This document shows, piece after piece, positions 42,277 through 50,947 of a stretch of DNA of 64,000 nucleotides. Below the pieces are notes generated by a model. That model was not told where the DNA came from and did no database searches. It was given only the letters and a program-made list of their open reading frames with translations. The position numbers and the translations under genes were made by a program. Every line of letters starts with the position of its first letter. Within the stretch, counting starts at the first letter, position 1. The stretch lies in assembly GCA_035063785.1 (NCBI GenBank), contig JAPSFS010000007.1, forward strand, positions 62,001 through 126,000, in the 5' to 3' direction. This DNA is from Comamonas_C sp026954015 (lineage in GTDB: Bacteria > Pseudomonadota > Gammaproteobacteria > Burkholderiales > Burkholderiaceae_C).

Positions 42277-42897
42277 ATGGCGTTGATAGCAGTGGCGAAT
42301 CCCAAGGGGGGCGTGGGCAAGTCCACCCTCGCGACCAACATAGCCGGTTACTACGCGAGCCGGGGCCACACCGTGGCGCTGGGCGACGTGGACGGGCAGC
42401 AGTCCGCGCGCTGGTGGCTCACGCAGCGCCCGGCGCCAGCGCGCCCCATTGCGCTGTGGGAGGCCAGCCCCGACTGGCTGGGCCGCCCGCCGCGCGACGT
42501 GAGCCACGCGGTGCTCGACACCCCCGCGGGCCTGCAGGGCTGGCGCCTGAAGGACGTGCTGCGCAAGGCCGACCGCATCGTCGTGCCGCTGCAGGCGAGC
42601 GTGTTCGACATCTTCGCGACGCGCCAGTTTCTCGACGACCTGCAGGAGCTGAACCTGGGCACGCAGGCGCAGATCGGCATCGTCGGCATGCGCGTGGACG
42701 CGCGCACGATCGCGGCCGACAAGCTGCACGAGTTCGTCACCAGCCTGGGGTTTCCGGTGCTCGGGTATCTGCGCAACACGCAGAACTACGTGCACCTGGC
42801 GGCGCACGGGCTCACGCTGTTCGACCTGCCCGCCGTGCGCGTGCCGCGCGATATCGAGCAGTGGCAGCGCCTGTGCGCCTGGCTCGATGAGGTTTGA
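42277..42897 (+). CDS. ParA-family ATPase (orphan)
   Basis: A 206-residue P-loop ATPase with the deviant Walker A of ParA/MinD proteins (NPKGGVGKST, 8-17) and the switch regions LGDVDGQQSA and VLDTPAGL. It is short, with no DNA-binding N-terminal extension, and no parB follows. Orphan proteins of this size position cellular cargo such as chemosensory arrays or carboxysomes, or are MipZ-like; none of these partners is nearby. The ATG at 42277 has GAAGGA upstream. A maoC-like gene follows after 31 bp on the same strand. Confidence 0.85.
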   Translation: MALIAVANPKGGVGKSTLATNIAGYYASRGHTVALGDVDGQQSARWWLTQRPAPARPIALWEASPDWLGRPPRDVSHAVLDTPAGLQGWRLKDVLRKADRIVVPLQASVFDIFATRQFLDDLQELNLGTQAQIGIVGMRVDARTIAADKLHEFVTSLGFPVLGYLRNTQNYVHLAAHGLTLFDLPAVRVPRDIEQWQRLCAWLDEV

Positions 42898-42928
42898 TCA
42901 CCGCGCCGCTTCACCGCGCCATCGTGCC

Positions 42929-43393
42929 ATGAAGGTCTTTCACAACTACTCCGAACTCGCCGCGTGCCTGGGGCAGGAGGTCGCGGTGACCGACTGGATC
43001 ACGGTCACGCAGCAGCGCATCGACCAGTTCGCGCAGGCGACGGACGACCACCAGTGGATCCACACCGACCCGGTGCGTGCGGCGCGCGGCCCGTTCGGCA
43101 CCACGGTGGCGCACGGGTACCTCACGCTGTCGCTGCTGGCGCCGTTCTTCGAGCAGGCGTTCACCATCGAAGGCGCGCGCATGGCGGTGAACTACGGGCT
43201 CGACCGCGTGCGCTTTCCCGCGCCCGTGGCCGTGGGCAGCCGCGTGCGCGCGCGCCTGACGCTGCACGCCATCGAACCCGTCGCGCCCGACGGCGTGCAG
43301 ATGACCTGGGACGTGACCGTCGAGCGCGAGGGCGGCGACAAGCCGGTGTGCGTCGCGCGCTCGCTGGCGCGCAGCTACGGCGCGCCACCCTGA
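42929..43393 (+). CDS. MaoC-like (R)-specific enoyl-CoA hydratase
   Basis: A 154-residue hot-dog protein with the MaoC hydratase-2 motif: DDHQWIHTDPVRAARGPFGT places the catalytic Asp and His as in (R)-specific enoyl-CoA hydratases. It would hydrate trans-2-enoyl-CoA. The 3' end overlaps the convergent trmL gene by 19 bp. The ATG at 42929 is chosen because the family starts MKVFHNYSEL; it follows parA closely, but a functional link is not evident. Confidence 0.87.
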   Translation: MKVFHNYSELAACLGQEVAVTDWITVTQQRIDQFAQATDDHQWIHTDPVRAARGPFGTTVAHGYLTLSLLAPFFEQAFTIEGARMAVNYGLDRVRFPAPVAVGSRVRARLTLHAIEPVAPDGVQMTWDVTVEREGGDKPVCVARSLARSYGAPP

Positions 43394-43869
43394 GCAGCAT
43401 CGACCGCGCCTGTAAAGCCGTTCTGGCGCCAGGCCTCGAAGACCGTCACCGCCACGGCATTGGAAAGGTTCAGGCTGCGCTGATCGGGGCGCATCGGCAG
43501 CCGCAGGCACTGCGTATCCGCGAACGTCGCACGCAACGACGGCGCAAGCCCGCGCGTCTCAGCGCCAAAGACCAGCCAGTCGCCCGGCAGGAACCGCGTG
43601 CCGTGCACCGCGTGCGTGGCGTGCGTCGTGAGCGCGTACATGCGCCGCGGGTCGGGCCGTTCGTCGCGCAGCAGCGCGGCCCAGTTCGCGTGGCGGCGCA
43701 GCGTGACCCATTCGTGATAGTCCAGCCCCGCGCGGCGCAGCAGCCGGTCTTCCATGGAAAACCCCAGCGGCTCGACCAAGTGCAGCCAGCAGCCGGTGTT
43801 GGCCGCCAGCCGGATGACGTTGCCGGTATTGGGCGGAATCTCGGGCTCGACGAGGACGATGTGGAACAT
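43375..43869 (-). CDS. trmL: tRNA (cytidine(34)-2'-O)-methyltransferase TrmL
   Basis: A 164-residue SPOUT methyltransferase. The N-terminal MFHIVLVEPEIPPNTGNVIR is diagnostic for TrmL, and the C-terminal knot carries LRLPMRPDQRSLNLSNAVAV, with the SAM-binding and catalytic Asn/Ser residues. It methylates the wobble ribose in tRNA-Leu anticodons. The length fits E. coli TrmL (157). It lies 35 bp after comF on the same strand. Confidence 0.92.
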   Translation of the reverse strand: MFHIVLVEPEIPPNTGNVIRLAANTGCWLHLVEPLGFSMEDRLLRRAGLDYHEWVTLRRHANWAALLRDERPDPRRMYALTTHATHAVHGTRFLPGDWLVFGAETRGLAPSLRATFADTQCLRLPMRPDQRSLNLSNAVAVTVFEAWRQNGFTGAVDAAQGGAP

Positions 43870-43904
43870 GGCGCGGGCGATTGTCCGGCGGTTTCCTCGC
43901 AGGC

Positions 43905-44615
43905 TCAGGGCGTGCGCGCCAGCACCAGCGCGTCCACGTGGCGCGCGCCCGCCGCGCGCAGCGCCGTCGCGGCGGCATGCAGCGTGGCGCCGGTGGTCAT
44001 CACGTCGTCCACCAGCAGCAGGCGCTGCTGCGTCAGCGCCGCCTGCGCGGCGGTGGGCACGCTGAACGCGCCGTGCAGGTTGCGCAGCCGCTCGGCGCGG
44101 GGCAGGGCGCTTTGCGCGGGGGTTTCACGCAGGCGCACCAGCCAGTGCGGCTGCACGGGCCCGCCGTGGCGCAGGGCACGCGCCAGCAGCAGCGCCTGGT
44201 TGTAGCCGCGCTGGCGCAGCCGCCCGCGCGCCAGCGGCAGGGGCACGAGCACGGTGTCTGGCCCCAGCACGCCGCCGTGCTCGGCCGCGCGGCGCATCAA
44301 CGCCGCCAGGCTGCGCGCCGCGCCGGGGTCGGCGTGGAATTTGAATTGCGTGAGCAGGCCGTCCCACGGGTAGGCGTAGTCCACCGCCGCCACGCAGGTA
44401 TCCAGCGCCAGCGGGTGGCGCAGGCACGTGCCGCAGCGCGCCAACGGCTCGGGCACGCGCTGCGCGCACCCCGCGCATCGGTGCACGGGGGCGGCGAAGC
44501 GAGCGGCGCAGTCGGTGCAGATGCGCTCGGCGGGCCAGGCGTGACAGACGGCGCACTGGCTGGGCAGCCACGGAGCCGTCTGGCGTGATGCCCCCGACAG
44601 GCGTGTGAAGAGCAT
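43905..44615 (-). CDS. comF: ComF family phosphoribosyltransferase-like protein
   Basis: A 236-residue ComF protein. The N-terminal zinc-ribbon has four CxxC pairs (CAVC, CTDC, CAGC, CGTC). The C-terminal PRTase fold has PLPLARGRLRQRGYNQA and the PRPP loop LLLVDDVMTTGAT. ComF family members take part in natural transformation downstream of DNA uptake. The start at 44615 is set by the N-terminal family pattern and clears the divergent methyltransferase gene by 35 bp. Confidence 0.9.
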   Translation of the reverse strand: MLFTRLSGASRQTAPWLPSQCAVCHAWPAERICTDCAARFAAPVHRCAGCAQRVPEPLARCGTCLRHPLALDTCVAAVDYAYPWDGLLTQFKFHADPGAARSLAALMRRAAEHGGVLGPDTVLVPLPLARGRLRQRGYNQALLLARALRHGGPVQPHWLVRLRETPAQSALPRAERLRNLHGAFSVPTAAQAALTQQRLLLVDDVMTTGATLHAAATALRAAGARHVDALVLARTP

Positions 44616-44650
44616 CGGGTCAATATACTCGCGCCCGTTTGCCCACCCCC

Positions 44651-45556
44651 ATGCCGGAAAAGACCCCTCCCACCATCGATCCTGTCGCCGCGGCACGCTG
44701 GCACGCGCTGGCGCGTGCGCCCTCGCCCTGGCTGCACGAGGAAGTGGCGCGGCGCATGCAGGAGCGCCTGAGCTGGATCGTCAAGCCCCCGGCGGCCTGG
44801 TGCGACTGGGACCCGCTGCGCGGCGGCATGCAGGGCCACGCGCTCGTTGCTGCCAGTCTGCAGGGCGCCGCGCAGCAGGTGTGGGAAACCTCCGGCGACG
44901 CGGCCCGCGCGTCGGTGCGCAGTCGCCTTGCGCCGCCTTGGTGGCGGCCTTCGCGTTGGCTGGGCCCGGCCATCACGTTCGGTGAGCCCGCCGAGGGCAG
45001 CATGGAAATGGTCTGGGCCAACATGGCGCTGCACATGACGGCTACCCCGCAGGCGCTCATGGCGCAGTGGCACCGCGCGCTGGCGCCCGACGGCTTCGTG
45101 ATGTTCTCCTGTCTCGGCCCCGATACCGTGCAGGAGCTGCGCGCGGTGTACCAGGCGCTGGGCTGGCCTGCGGCGGGGCACGTATTCACCGACATGCACG
45201 ATTGGGGCGACATGCTCGCCGCCGCGGGCTTTGCCGAGCCGGTGATGGACATGGAGCGCATCGTGCTCACGTTCGCGACGCCCGCGCGGCTGCTGCAGGA
45301 GCTGCGCGGCCTGGGCCGCAACCTGCACCCGCAGCGTTTCGGCGCGTTGCGCGGGCGCGGCTGGAAGGCGCATCTGGAGCAGGCGCTCGCCGAGCAGCTC
45401 GCGGATGGGCGCGAGGGTGAGCAGCTTGCGCTCACGTTCGAGATCATCTACGGCCACGCCTTCAAGCCGACGCCGCGCGCACCGCGCCAGCAGCGCTCGT
45501 GGACCAAGACGAAATCCGCGCTGCGGGCCGCTGCGCAGGCCGGCGACGCGGCGTGA
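44651..45556 (+). CDS. BioC-like methyltransferase-family protein with degenerate SAM site
   Basis: A 301-residue protein related to BioC/malonyl-ACP O-methyltransferase: it begins IDPVAAARWHALAR, where BioC has DK-x-x-V-x-x-(S/A)F, and later shows MVWANMALHMTATPQALMAQ with WHRALAPDGFVMFSCLGPDT, the motif IV to post-IV region of BioC. The glycine-rich SAM-binding motif I (usually VLDLGCGTG) is missing, and the region before motif IV is short and Trp/Arg-rich. SAM-dependent activity is doubtful. Position next to comF is the common betaproteobacterial arrangement. ATG at 44651 is used; a TTG four codons upstream is the alternative. Confidence 0.75.
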   Translation: MPEKTPPTIDPVAAARWHALARAPSPWLHEEVARRMQERLSWIVKPPAAWCDWDPLRGGMQGHALVAASLQGAAQQVWETSGDAARASVRSRLAPPWWRPSRWLGPAITFGEPAEGSMEMVWANMALHMTATPQALMAQWHRALAPDGFVMFSCLGPDTVQELRAVYQALGWPAAGHVFTDMHDWGDMLAAAGFAEPVMDMERIVLTFATPARLLQELRGLGRNLHPQRFGALRGRGWKAHLEQALAEQLADGREGEQLALTFEIIYGHAFKPTPRAPRQQRSWTKTKSALRAAAQAGDAA

Positions 45557-45880
45557 GTGGACTAGAATCCGGCCCGCAAGACCAGCAGTCGCTGCACCGG
45601 CCCACACCAAGGACGTCACCGGGTCACGAGCCCGGCCCCACGCCCCGATCCGGTGCCCAGAGAGCGCTGCACATGGAGACCACGAGCCGCCCCGGGCGGT
45701 CAGCAGGACAGAGACTGTGTCGTCAGATGTGAACACGCGTGGCGTGCCCGCCGCGTGTACCGATCAGCACCATGCACCCCAGCAGCGCCACGTGTCCGGG
45801 CGACCGCGCAAGGCGCTTGCCACGGTGCGCGCGCGGTAAACTACCGGACTATTCGCGCTTAGCTTAGAAGTGGGAGAACT
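45557..45880. other. Gene-free leader region upstream of the cytochrome oxidase locus
   Basis: No coding sequence is recognised in these 324 bp. The last 60 bases are less GC-rich and hold the likely promoter region (GGTAAACTACC, TATTCG) and the ctaC ribosome binding site GTGGGAGA. The long upstream part could be an untranslated leader. Confidence 0.45.
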
Positions 45881-47044
45881 ATGAAGAGCATTTCCAACCG
45901 ACTGGCGGCCCCGTTGCTCGTGTGCGGGACATGGCTGGCCACCGCGGCGCATGCGGTTCAGGATCTTCCTGGCGGCCCCGCGGTCAACCAGCTCAACCTG
46001 CATCCGCCCGTCACCAAGATCGCCGAGGCGCAGGTCGATCTGCACTGGATGCTCCTGATCATCTGTACGCTGATCTTCATCGGCGTCTTCGGGGTGATGC
46101 TCTACTCGATCATCAACCACCGCAAGTCGCGCGGCGCCAAGGCAGCGAACTTCCACGAATCCACGGTCGTCGAGGTGACCTGGACCATCGTGCCGTTCCT
46201 GATCGTCATCGGCATGGCCGCACCGGCCACCAAGGTCATCGTCGCGCAGAAAGACACGACCAACCCCGATCTCACCGTCAAGGCCACGGGCTACCAGTGG
46301 AAGTGGGGCTACGACTACCTGGCGGGCGAGGGCGAGGGCATCTCCTTTCTCTCCACCATCGATCCGGCGCAGCGCGCGCTTTCAAGCGCCGGCACGCCGC
46401 AGGGCGACGACTACCTGCTGAAGGTGGACCACCCGCTCGTCGTTCCGGTCAACAAGAAGGTGCGCGTGATCACGACGGCCAATGACGTGATCCACTCCTG
46501 GTTCGTGCCGTCGTTCGGCGTGAAGCAGGACGCGATTCCGGGCTTTGTGCGCGACACGTGGTTTCGCGCCGAGAAGATCGGCGACTACTACGGCCAGTGC
46601 GCCGAGCTCTGCGGCAAGGAACACGCCTACATGCCGATCCACGTGAAGGTGGTTTCGGGCGAGGATTACACCAAGTGGGTTGACGGCGAGAAGAAGCGCG
46701 CCGCGGCGTTGCTGGACGACCCGAACAAGGTCTGGACGCTGGACGCCTTGCTGCCGCGTGGCGAGAAGGTCTATGCGGCCAACTGCGCAGCCTGCCACCA
46801 GCCCAACGGCAAGGGCGCGGGCCCGATCAAGCCGCTCGATGGCTCGGCCATCGTGCAAAGCGACGACCACGCCAAGCAAATCCAGATCGTGCTGCACGGC
46901 GCGGCCAACGGCGCGATGCCCGCGTGGAACGCGCTGAGCGACACCGATCTGGCGGCCGTCGTTTCCTATACCAAGAACGCCTGGTCCAACAAGACCGGCC
47001 AGTTGGTGCAGCCGTCGGAAATCGTGGCCCAGCGAGCCAAGTGA
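45881..47044 (+). CDS. ctaC: Cytochrome c oxidase subunit II with fused cytochrome c domain (caa3 type)
   Basis: A 387-residue membrane protein with a signal peptide, two transmembrane helices (about 45-70 and 100-120) and a periplasmic cupredoxin domain with the binuclear CuA site CAELCGKEHAYM near 240. A C-terminal class I cytochrome c domain has its heme site CAACH near 302. The fusion makes this a caa3-type oxidase that can accept electrons through its own heme c. It is the first structural gene of the oxidase locus. Confidence 0.94.
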   Translation: MKSISNRLAAPLLVCGTWLATAAHAVQDLPGGPAVNQLNLHPPVTKIAEAQVDLHWMLLIICTLIFIGVFGVMLYSIINHRKSRGAKAANFHESTVVEVTWTIVPFLIVIGMAAPATKVIVAQKDTTNPDLTVKATGYQWKWGYDYLAGEGEGISFLSTIDPAQRALSSAGTPQGDDYLLKVDHPLVVPVNKKVRVITTANDVIHSWFVPSFGVKQDAIPGFVRDTWFRAEKIGDYYGQCAELCGKEHAYMPIHVKVVSGEDYTKWVDGEKKRAAALLDDPNKVWTLDALLPRGEKVYAANCAACHQPNGKGAGPIKPLDGSAIVQSDDHAKQIQIVLHGAANGAMPAWNALSDTDLAAVVSYTKNAWSNKTGQLVQPSEIVAQRAK

Positions 47045-47077
47045 GTGCTGGTGCACAACGCGTAACAGGAGTCGAGC

Positions 47078-48715
47078 ATGAGTGCAGTTTTGGATAACCA
47101 CGGTCAGGTCGGCGGCCTTGCGCAGGACCACGAAGACCATCACCACATGCCCACCGGGTGGCGCAGATGGCTCTTCGCGACCAACCACAAGGACATCGGC
47201 ACGCTGTACCTGCTGTTTTCCTTCACGATGCTGATGGTCGGCGGGCTGCTGGCGATGCTGATTCGCGCCGAACTGTTCGAGCCAGGGCTGCAGATCGCCA
47301 ACCCCGAGCTGTTCAACTCGTTCACCACGATGCACGGGCTCATCATGGTGTTCGGCGCGATCATGCCGGCGTTCGTGGGCTTCGCCAACTGGATGGTGCC
47401 GCTGCAGATCGGCGCCTCCGACATGGCGTTCGCGCGCATGAACAACTTCAGCTTCTGGCTGCTGCCACCGGCCGGCCTGATGCTGGCGTCGACCTTCTTC
47501 ATGCCGGGCGGCGCACCCGCCGGCGGCTGGACGCTGTACGCGCCGCTGTCGCTGCAGATGCCGATGTCGCTGGATGCGGCCATCCTGTCGCTGCACATCA
47601 TGGGCGCGTCGTCCATCATGGGGGCGATCAACATCATCGTCACCATCCTGAACATGCGCGCCCCGGGCATGAAGCTCATGCAGATGCCAATGTTCTGCTG
47701 GAGCTGGCTGATCACCGCCTACCTGCTGCTCGCGGTGATGCCGGTGTTCGCGGGCGTGCTCACGATGACGCTCACCGACCGCCACTTCGGCACCAGCTTC
47801 TTCGTGACCGCTGGTGGCGGTGACCCGGTGATGATGCAGCACATCTTCTGGTTCTTCGGCCACCCCGAGGTCTACATCATGATCCTGCCCGCGTTCGGCA
47901 TGATCAGCGAGATCATCCCGGCCTTCGCGCGCAAGCGGCTGTTCGGCTACACCTCGATGGTGTACGCCATCGCCGCCATCGCCACGCTGTCGCTCATCGT
48001 CTGGGCGCACCACATGTTCACCGTGGGCATGCCAGTCACCGGCCAGCTGTTCTTCATGTACGGCACGATGCTGATCGCGATTCCGACGGGCGTGAAGGTG
48101 TTCAACTGGACGGCGACGATGTGGCGCGGTTCGATGACGTTCGAAACGCCGATGCTCTGGGCCGTGGGTTTCATCTTCGTGTTCACCATCGGCGGCTTCA
48201 CCGGGGTGATTCCCGCCGTCGTGCCGGTCGACACGCAGATCCAGGACACCTACTACATCATTGCGCACTTCCACTACGTGCTCGTGGCCGGTTCGCTGTT
48301 CGCGATCTATGGCGCGTTCTACTACTGGTCGCCGAAGTGGACCGGGTACATGTACAACGAGACGCGCGGCAAGATCCACTTCTGGTGGTCGATGATCTCG
48401 TTCAACGTCGCGTTCTTCCCGATGCACTTCCTGGGCCTTGCCGGCATGCCGCGTCGCTACGCCGACTACCCCATGCAGTTCGCCGACTTCAACATGATCT
48501 CGTCGATAGGCGCATTCTTCTTCGGCGCGGCGCAGGTGTACTTCTTCTTCGCCGTGGCGCTGCCGCTGATGCGCGACAAGGGCGAGAAGGCGCCACAACG
48601 GCCGTGGGAAGGCGCGGTCTACGGGCTGGAATGGGAACTGCCTTCGCCGGCGCCGTTCCACTCGTTCGTGACGCCGCCCAAGCTCAACGCCAGCGCAACG
48701 CACATCCTGGCCTGA
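47078..48715 (+). CDS. ctaD: Cytochrome c oxidase subunit I
   Basis: A 545-residue heme-copper oxidase catalytic subunit with 12 helices. The FFGHPEVYIMILPAFG segment near 259 carries the CuB His cross-linked to Tyr and the Glu of the D proton channel, marking a type A1 enzyme. IVWAHHMFTVG has the other two CuB His, and HFHYVLVAGS the heme a and a3 ligands. It reduces O2 to water while pumping protons. A clear CAGGAG ribosome binding site precedes the start, 33 bp after ctaC. Confidence 0.96.
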   Translation: MSAVLDNHGQVGGLAQDHEDHHHMPTGWRRWLFATNHKDIGTLYLLFSFTMLMVGGLLAMLIRAELFEPGLQIANPELFNSFTTMHGLIMVFGAIMPAFVGFANWMVPLQIGASDMAFARMNNFSFWLLPPAGLMLASTFFMPGGAPAGGWTLYAPLSLQMPMSLDAAILSLHIMGASSIMGAINIIVTILNMRAPGMKLMQMPMFCWSWLITAYLLLAVMPVFAGVLTMTLTDRHFGTSFFVTAGGGDPVMMQHIFWFFGHPEVYIMILPAFGMISEIIPAFARKRLFGYTSMVYAIAAIATLSLIVWAHHMFTVGMPVTGQLFFMYGTMLIAIPTGVKVFNWTATMWRGSMTFETPMLWAVGFIFVFTIGGFTGVIPAVVPVDTQIQDTYYIIAHFHYVLVAGSLFAIYGAFYYWSPKWTGYMYNETRGKIHFWWSMISFNVAFFPMHFLGLAGMPRRYADYPMQFADFNMISSIGAFFFGAAQVYFFFAVALPLMRDKGEKAPQRPWEGAVYGLEWELPSPAPFHSFVTPPKLNASATHILA

Positions 48716-48752
48716 TGCCGTCGGCGCCAGGTCGGTTGGAAGAACCCTGAAC

Positions 48753-48866
48753 ATGAATGACACGCAAGCGCAGCGCAAGCGCAACCTCAAGCTGGGCCTG
48801 ATCCTGGCCAGCGTGGTGCTGACGCTGTTCTTCGGCATCATGGTGCGCTGGGCACTGCTGCACTAG
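48753..48866 (+). CDS. Cytochrome oxidase small assembly protein (37 residues)
   Basis: A 37-codon gene with a charged N-terminus (MNDTQAQRKRNLK) and one membrane helix (LGLILASVVLTLFFGIMV). Its position between subunit I and Cox11 and its layout match the small assembly proteins found at this place in many Burkholderiales oxidase loci. It resembles the first helix of Cox11, so a helper role in CuB insertion is plausible (inference). Confidence 0.75.
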   Translation: MNDTQAQRKRNLKLGLILASVVLTLFFGIMVRWALLH

Positions 48867-48885
48867 CGGAAACGGCGGGCAGGCG

Positions 48886-49509
48886 ATGAGCATCCGGGGC
48901 GAGAACGTCAAGATGGTCGGCAAGCTGCTGGTGGTGGCTTGCGGCATGTTCGCGTTCGGCTATACGCTGATTCCGCTGTACCGCGCGATCTGCGAGGCCA
49001 CGGGCATCAACATCCTGTCGTTGCAGGAGTCGCAGGTGCCGGGCAACGGCACCGCGGGCGACGCCGCGCGCACGCTGGCCAACAACACGCAGGTGGACCG
49101 CAGCCGCACGATCACCGTGCAGTTCGACGCCAACGCACGCGGGCCGTGGCAGTTCAAGCCCGCGCAGAGCTCGCTGCAGGTACATCCCGGCGAGCTCGCG
49201 ACGGTGATGTACGAGTTCCAGAACGTGCAGGACCGGCGCATGGCCGCGCAGGCCATACCGAGCTATGCACCGCGCCAGGCGGGCCCGCATTTCCACAAGC
49301 TCGAGTGCTTCTGCTTCAACCAGTACACGCTGGATCCGGGTGAGAAGAAGGAGTGGCCGGTGACGTTCGTCATCGATCCCAAGCTCTCCCGTGATGTGCA
49401 GACGATCACGCTGTCCTACACCTTCTTCGAGGTCGGTGGCAGGACGCCCGCGGCGCCGCAATCGACGGCGCTGGCGCCTGCTTCCGCGAACGCGTCGTCC
49501 GGTTCATGA
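48886..49509 (+). CDS. ctaG: Cytochrome c oxidase copper chaperone Cox11
   Basis: A 207-residue protein with one N-terminal membrane helix (about 12-30) and a periplasmic immunoglobulin-like domain carrying the Cu(I)-binding CFCF motif at 142-145 (LECFCFNQYTLDPGE). It delivers copper to the CuB centre of subunit I. Its stop overlaps the start of the DUF2970 gene (ATGA). The tail after GGRTP is Ala/Ser-rich. Confidence 0.93.
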   Translation: MSIRGENVKMVGKLLVVACGMFAFGYTLIPLYRAICEATGINILSLQESQVPGNGTAGDAARTLANNTQVDRSRTITVQFDANARGPWQFKPAQSSLQVHPGELATVMYEFQNVQDRRMAAQAIPSYAPRQAGPHFHKLECFCFNQYTLDPGEKKEWPVTFVIDPKLSRDVQTITLSYTFFEVGGRTPAAPQSTALAPASANASSGS

Positions 49510-49703
49510 CTCAGGAAAGACCCCAGGGGCAGATGCTGCAGACGCTGCGCACGGTGGCGTGGTCGCTCATCGGTATCCGCAACAGCGGACGGCACCATGA
49601 GGACCAGCGCGGGCTGCGGCCGCTGCCGCTGATGTTCACCGCGCTGGGTGCGGTTTTCCTGTTCGTGCTCGCGTTGATGGGTTTGGTGCATTGGATCGCG
49701 TAA
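49506..49703 (+). CDS. DUF2970 family small membrane protein
   Basis: A 65-residue protein with the DUF2970 opening (LQTLRTVAWSLIGIR) and one C-terminal membrane helix (LMFTALGAVFLFVLALMGLV). It is regularly found between cox11 and subunit III in betaproteobacteria, implying a role in oxidase assembly or stability, though none is established. It is coupled to ctaG by a 4-bp overlap. Confidence 0.82.
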   Translation: MTQERPQGQMLQTLRTVAWSLIGIRNSGRHHEDQRGLRPLPLMFTALGAVFLFVLALMGLVHWIA

Positions 49704-49756
49704 GCGGGCCGGCCGGTACGGGAATTGACCGATAATTTGAAGATCGAGGAGTAGAA

Positions 49757-50638
49757 ATGAGTGCAACGTCCCCAGGGGTCACCCCGTATTACTTCGTGCC
49801 GGAGCCCTCGCGCCATCCGATCATGGCGGCATTCGGCCTGTTCTGGGCCATCCTGGGCGGCGCCACCTGGATGAACGGGTATAGCTGGGGCAGGTGGAGC
49901 CTGCTGTTCGGCGTCGTCTGGTGGCTCTGGGTGCTCTTCCACTGGTTCCGCGATGCCGCGCACGAGAGTGAGGGCGGGCTCTTCGGCCGCAAGATCGACG
50001 TGTCCTACCGCTGGGGCATGAGCTGGTTCATCTTCTCGGAAGTGATGTTCTTCGGGGCGTTCTTCACCGCGCTGTGGTGGGGCCGCGCGCACTCGGTGCC
50101 CGAGCTCGGCGATCTGCAGCACGCCATCCTCTGGCCGGATTTCAAGGCCGTCTGGCCCAGCCTCGCGGCCGGAGCGACGGCCTCGCCCGGCAACATCGTC
50201 GAACCGTTCCAGACCGTGGGGCCGTTCTGGCTGCCGACGATCAACACCGCGCTGCTGCTGAGTTCGGGCGTGACGCTCACGATCGCGCACCACGCGCTGC
50301 TTGCGAACAACCGCGCCAAGACCATAGGCTTCATGTGGATCACCGTGCTGCTGGGCTTCGCTTTCCTGTGCGTGCAGGGCTACGAGTACCACCACCTGTA
50401 CACCGAGCTGAACCTCAAGCTCAGCTCGGGCATCTTTGGTTCGACCTTCTTCATGCTCACGGGCTTCCACGGCTTTCACGTGTTCGTCGGCATGCTCACG
50501 CTGCTGTTCATCACGCTGCGCCTGCAAAGTGGCCACTTCACCGCCAAGCGGCACTTCGGCCTCGAAGGGGCGGCGTGGTACTGGCACTTCGTGGACGTGG
50601 TCTGGCTCGGTCTGTACATCCTCGTGTACTGGATGTGA
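49757..50638 (+). CDS. ctaE: Cytochrome c oxidase subunit III
   Basis: A 293-residue subunit III with seven helices. Typical segments are YYFVPEPSRHPIMAAFGLFW at the start, FIFSEVMFFGAFFTALWWG (lipid- and O2-pathway Glu), and TGFHGFHVFVGMLTLLF followed by WYWHFVDVVWLGLYILVYW at the end. It stabilises subunit I and proton pumping. A bidirectional terminator follows, separating it from the accessory genes. Confidence 0.95.
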   Translation: MSATSPGVTPYYFVPEPSRHPIMAAFGLFWAILGGATWMNGYSWGRWSLLFGVVWWLWVLFHWFRDAAHESEGGLFGRKIDVSYRWGMSWFIFSEVMFFGAFFTALWWGRAHSVPELGDLQHAILWPDFKAVWPSLAAGATASPGNIVEPFQTVGPFWLPTINTALLLSSGVTLTIAHHALLANNRAKTIGFMWITVLLGFAFLCVQGYEYHHLYTELNLKLSSGIFGSTFFMLTGFHGFHVFVGMLTLLFITLRLQSGHFTAKRHFGLEGAAWYWHFVDVVWLGLYILVYWM

Positions 50639-50662
50639 CCACGCCGTTGCGTCGCACCGATG

Positions 50663-50688
50663 AAAAAAGCGCCGCAGGGCGCTTTTTT
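50663..50688. terminator. Bidirectional terminator after subunit III
   Basis: An 11-bp perfect stem AAAAAAGCGCC / GGCGCTTTTTT with a GCAG loop, giving T runs on both strands. It serves ctaE and the convergent DUF2909 gene. Confidence 0.92.
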
Positions 50689-50708
50689 CATGGCGGCGCG
50701 CGGCGTGT

Positions 50709-50933
50709 TCAGAGCGTGCTGGCGTTGAGTCCGGTGGGCTGGATGTACCCGAGCTTCCAGGCGAGCAGCAGGCAGATGAAGAGTACGATGGACAGACCCA
50801 CGCGCACCGCGAGCGCACCCACCATGCGCTGGCTGGAGGCGCGGTCTTCGCGCCCGCCGCGCATCATGAAGAACAGCGCGGCCCCCAGGCTGGCGATGAT
50901 GGCGAGGAACCCCAGGGCGATGGCGATTTTCAT
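50709..50933 (-). CDS. Twin transmembrane protein (DUF2909 family)
   Basis: A 74-residue protein made of two membrane helices (IALGFLAIIASLGAALFF and VGLSIVLFICLLLAWKLGY) joined by a short Arg-rich loop, the DUF2909 layout. It is the only minus-strand gene within the oxidase locus and starts 14 bp from the divergent surf1 start. The family's recurrent presence here suggests a role in oxidase assembly, but its function is unknown. Confidence 0.8.
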   Translation of the reverse strand: MKIAIALGFLAIIASLGAALFFMMRGGREDRASSQRMVGALAVRVGLSIVLFICLLLAWKLGYIQPTGLNASTL

Positions 50934-50947
50934 GCTCGGTCTTTCGT

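Noticed and set aside
45557..45880. Short open frames in the leader before ctaC
   Set aside because: No ribosome binding sites, no family features and no conserved-looking protein; treated as untranslated.
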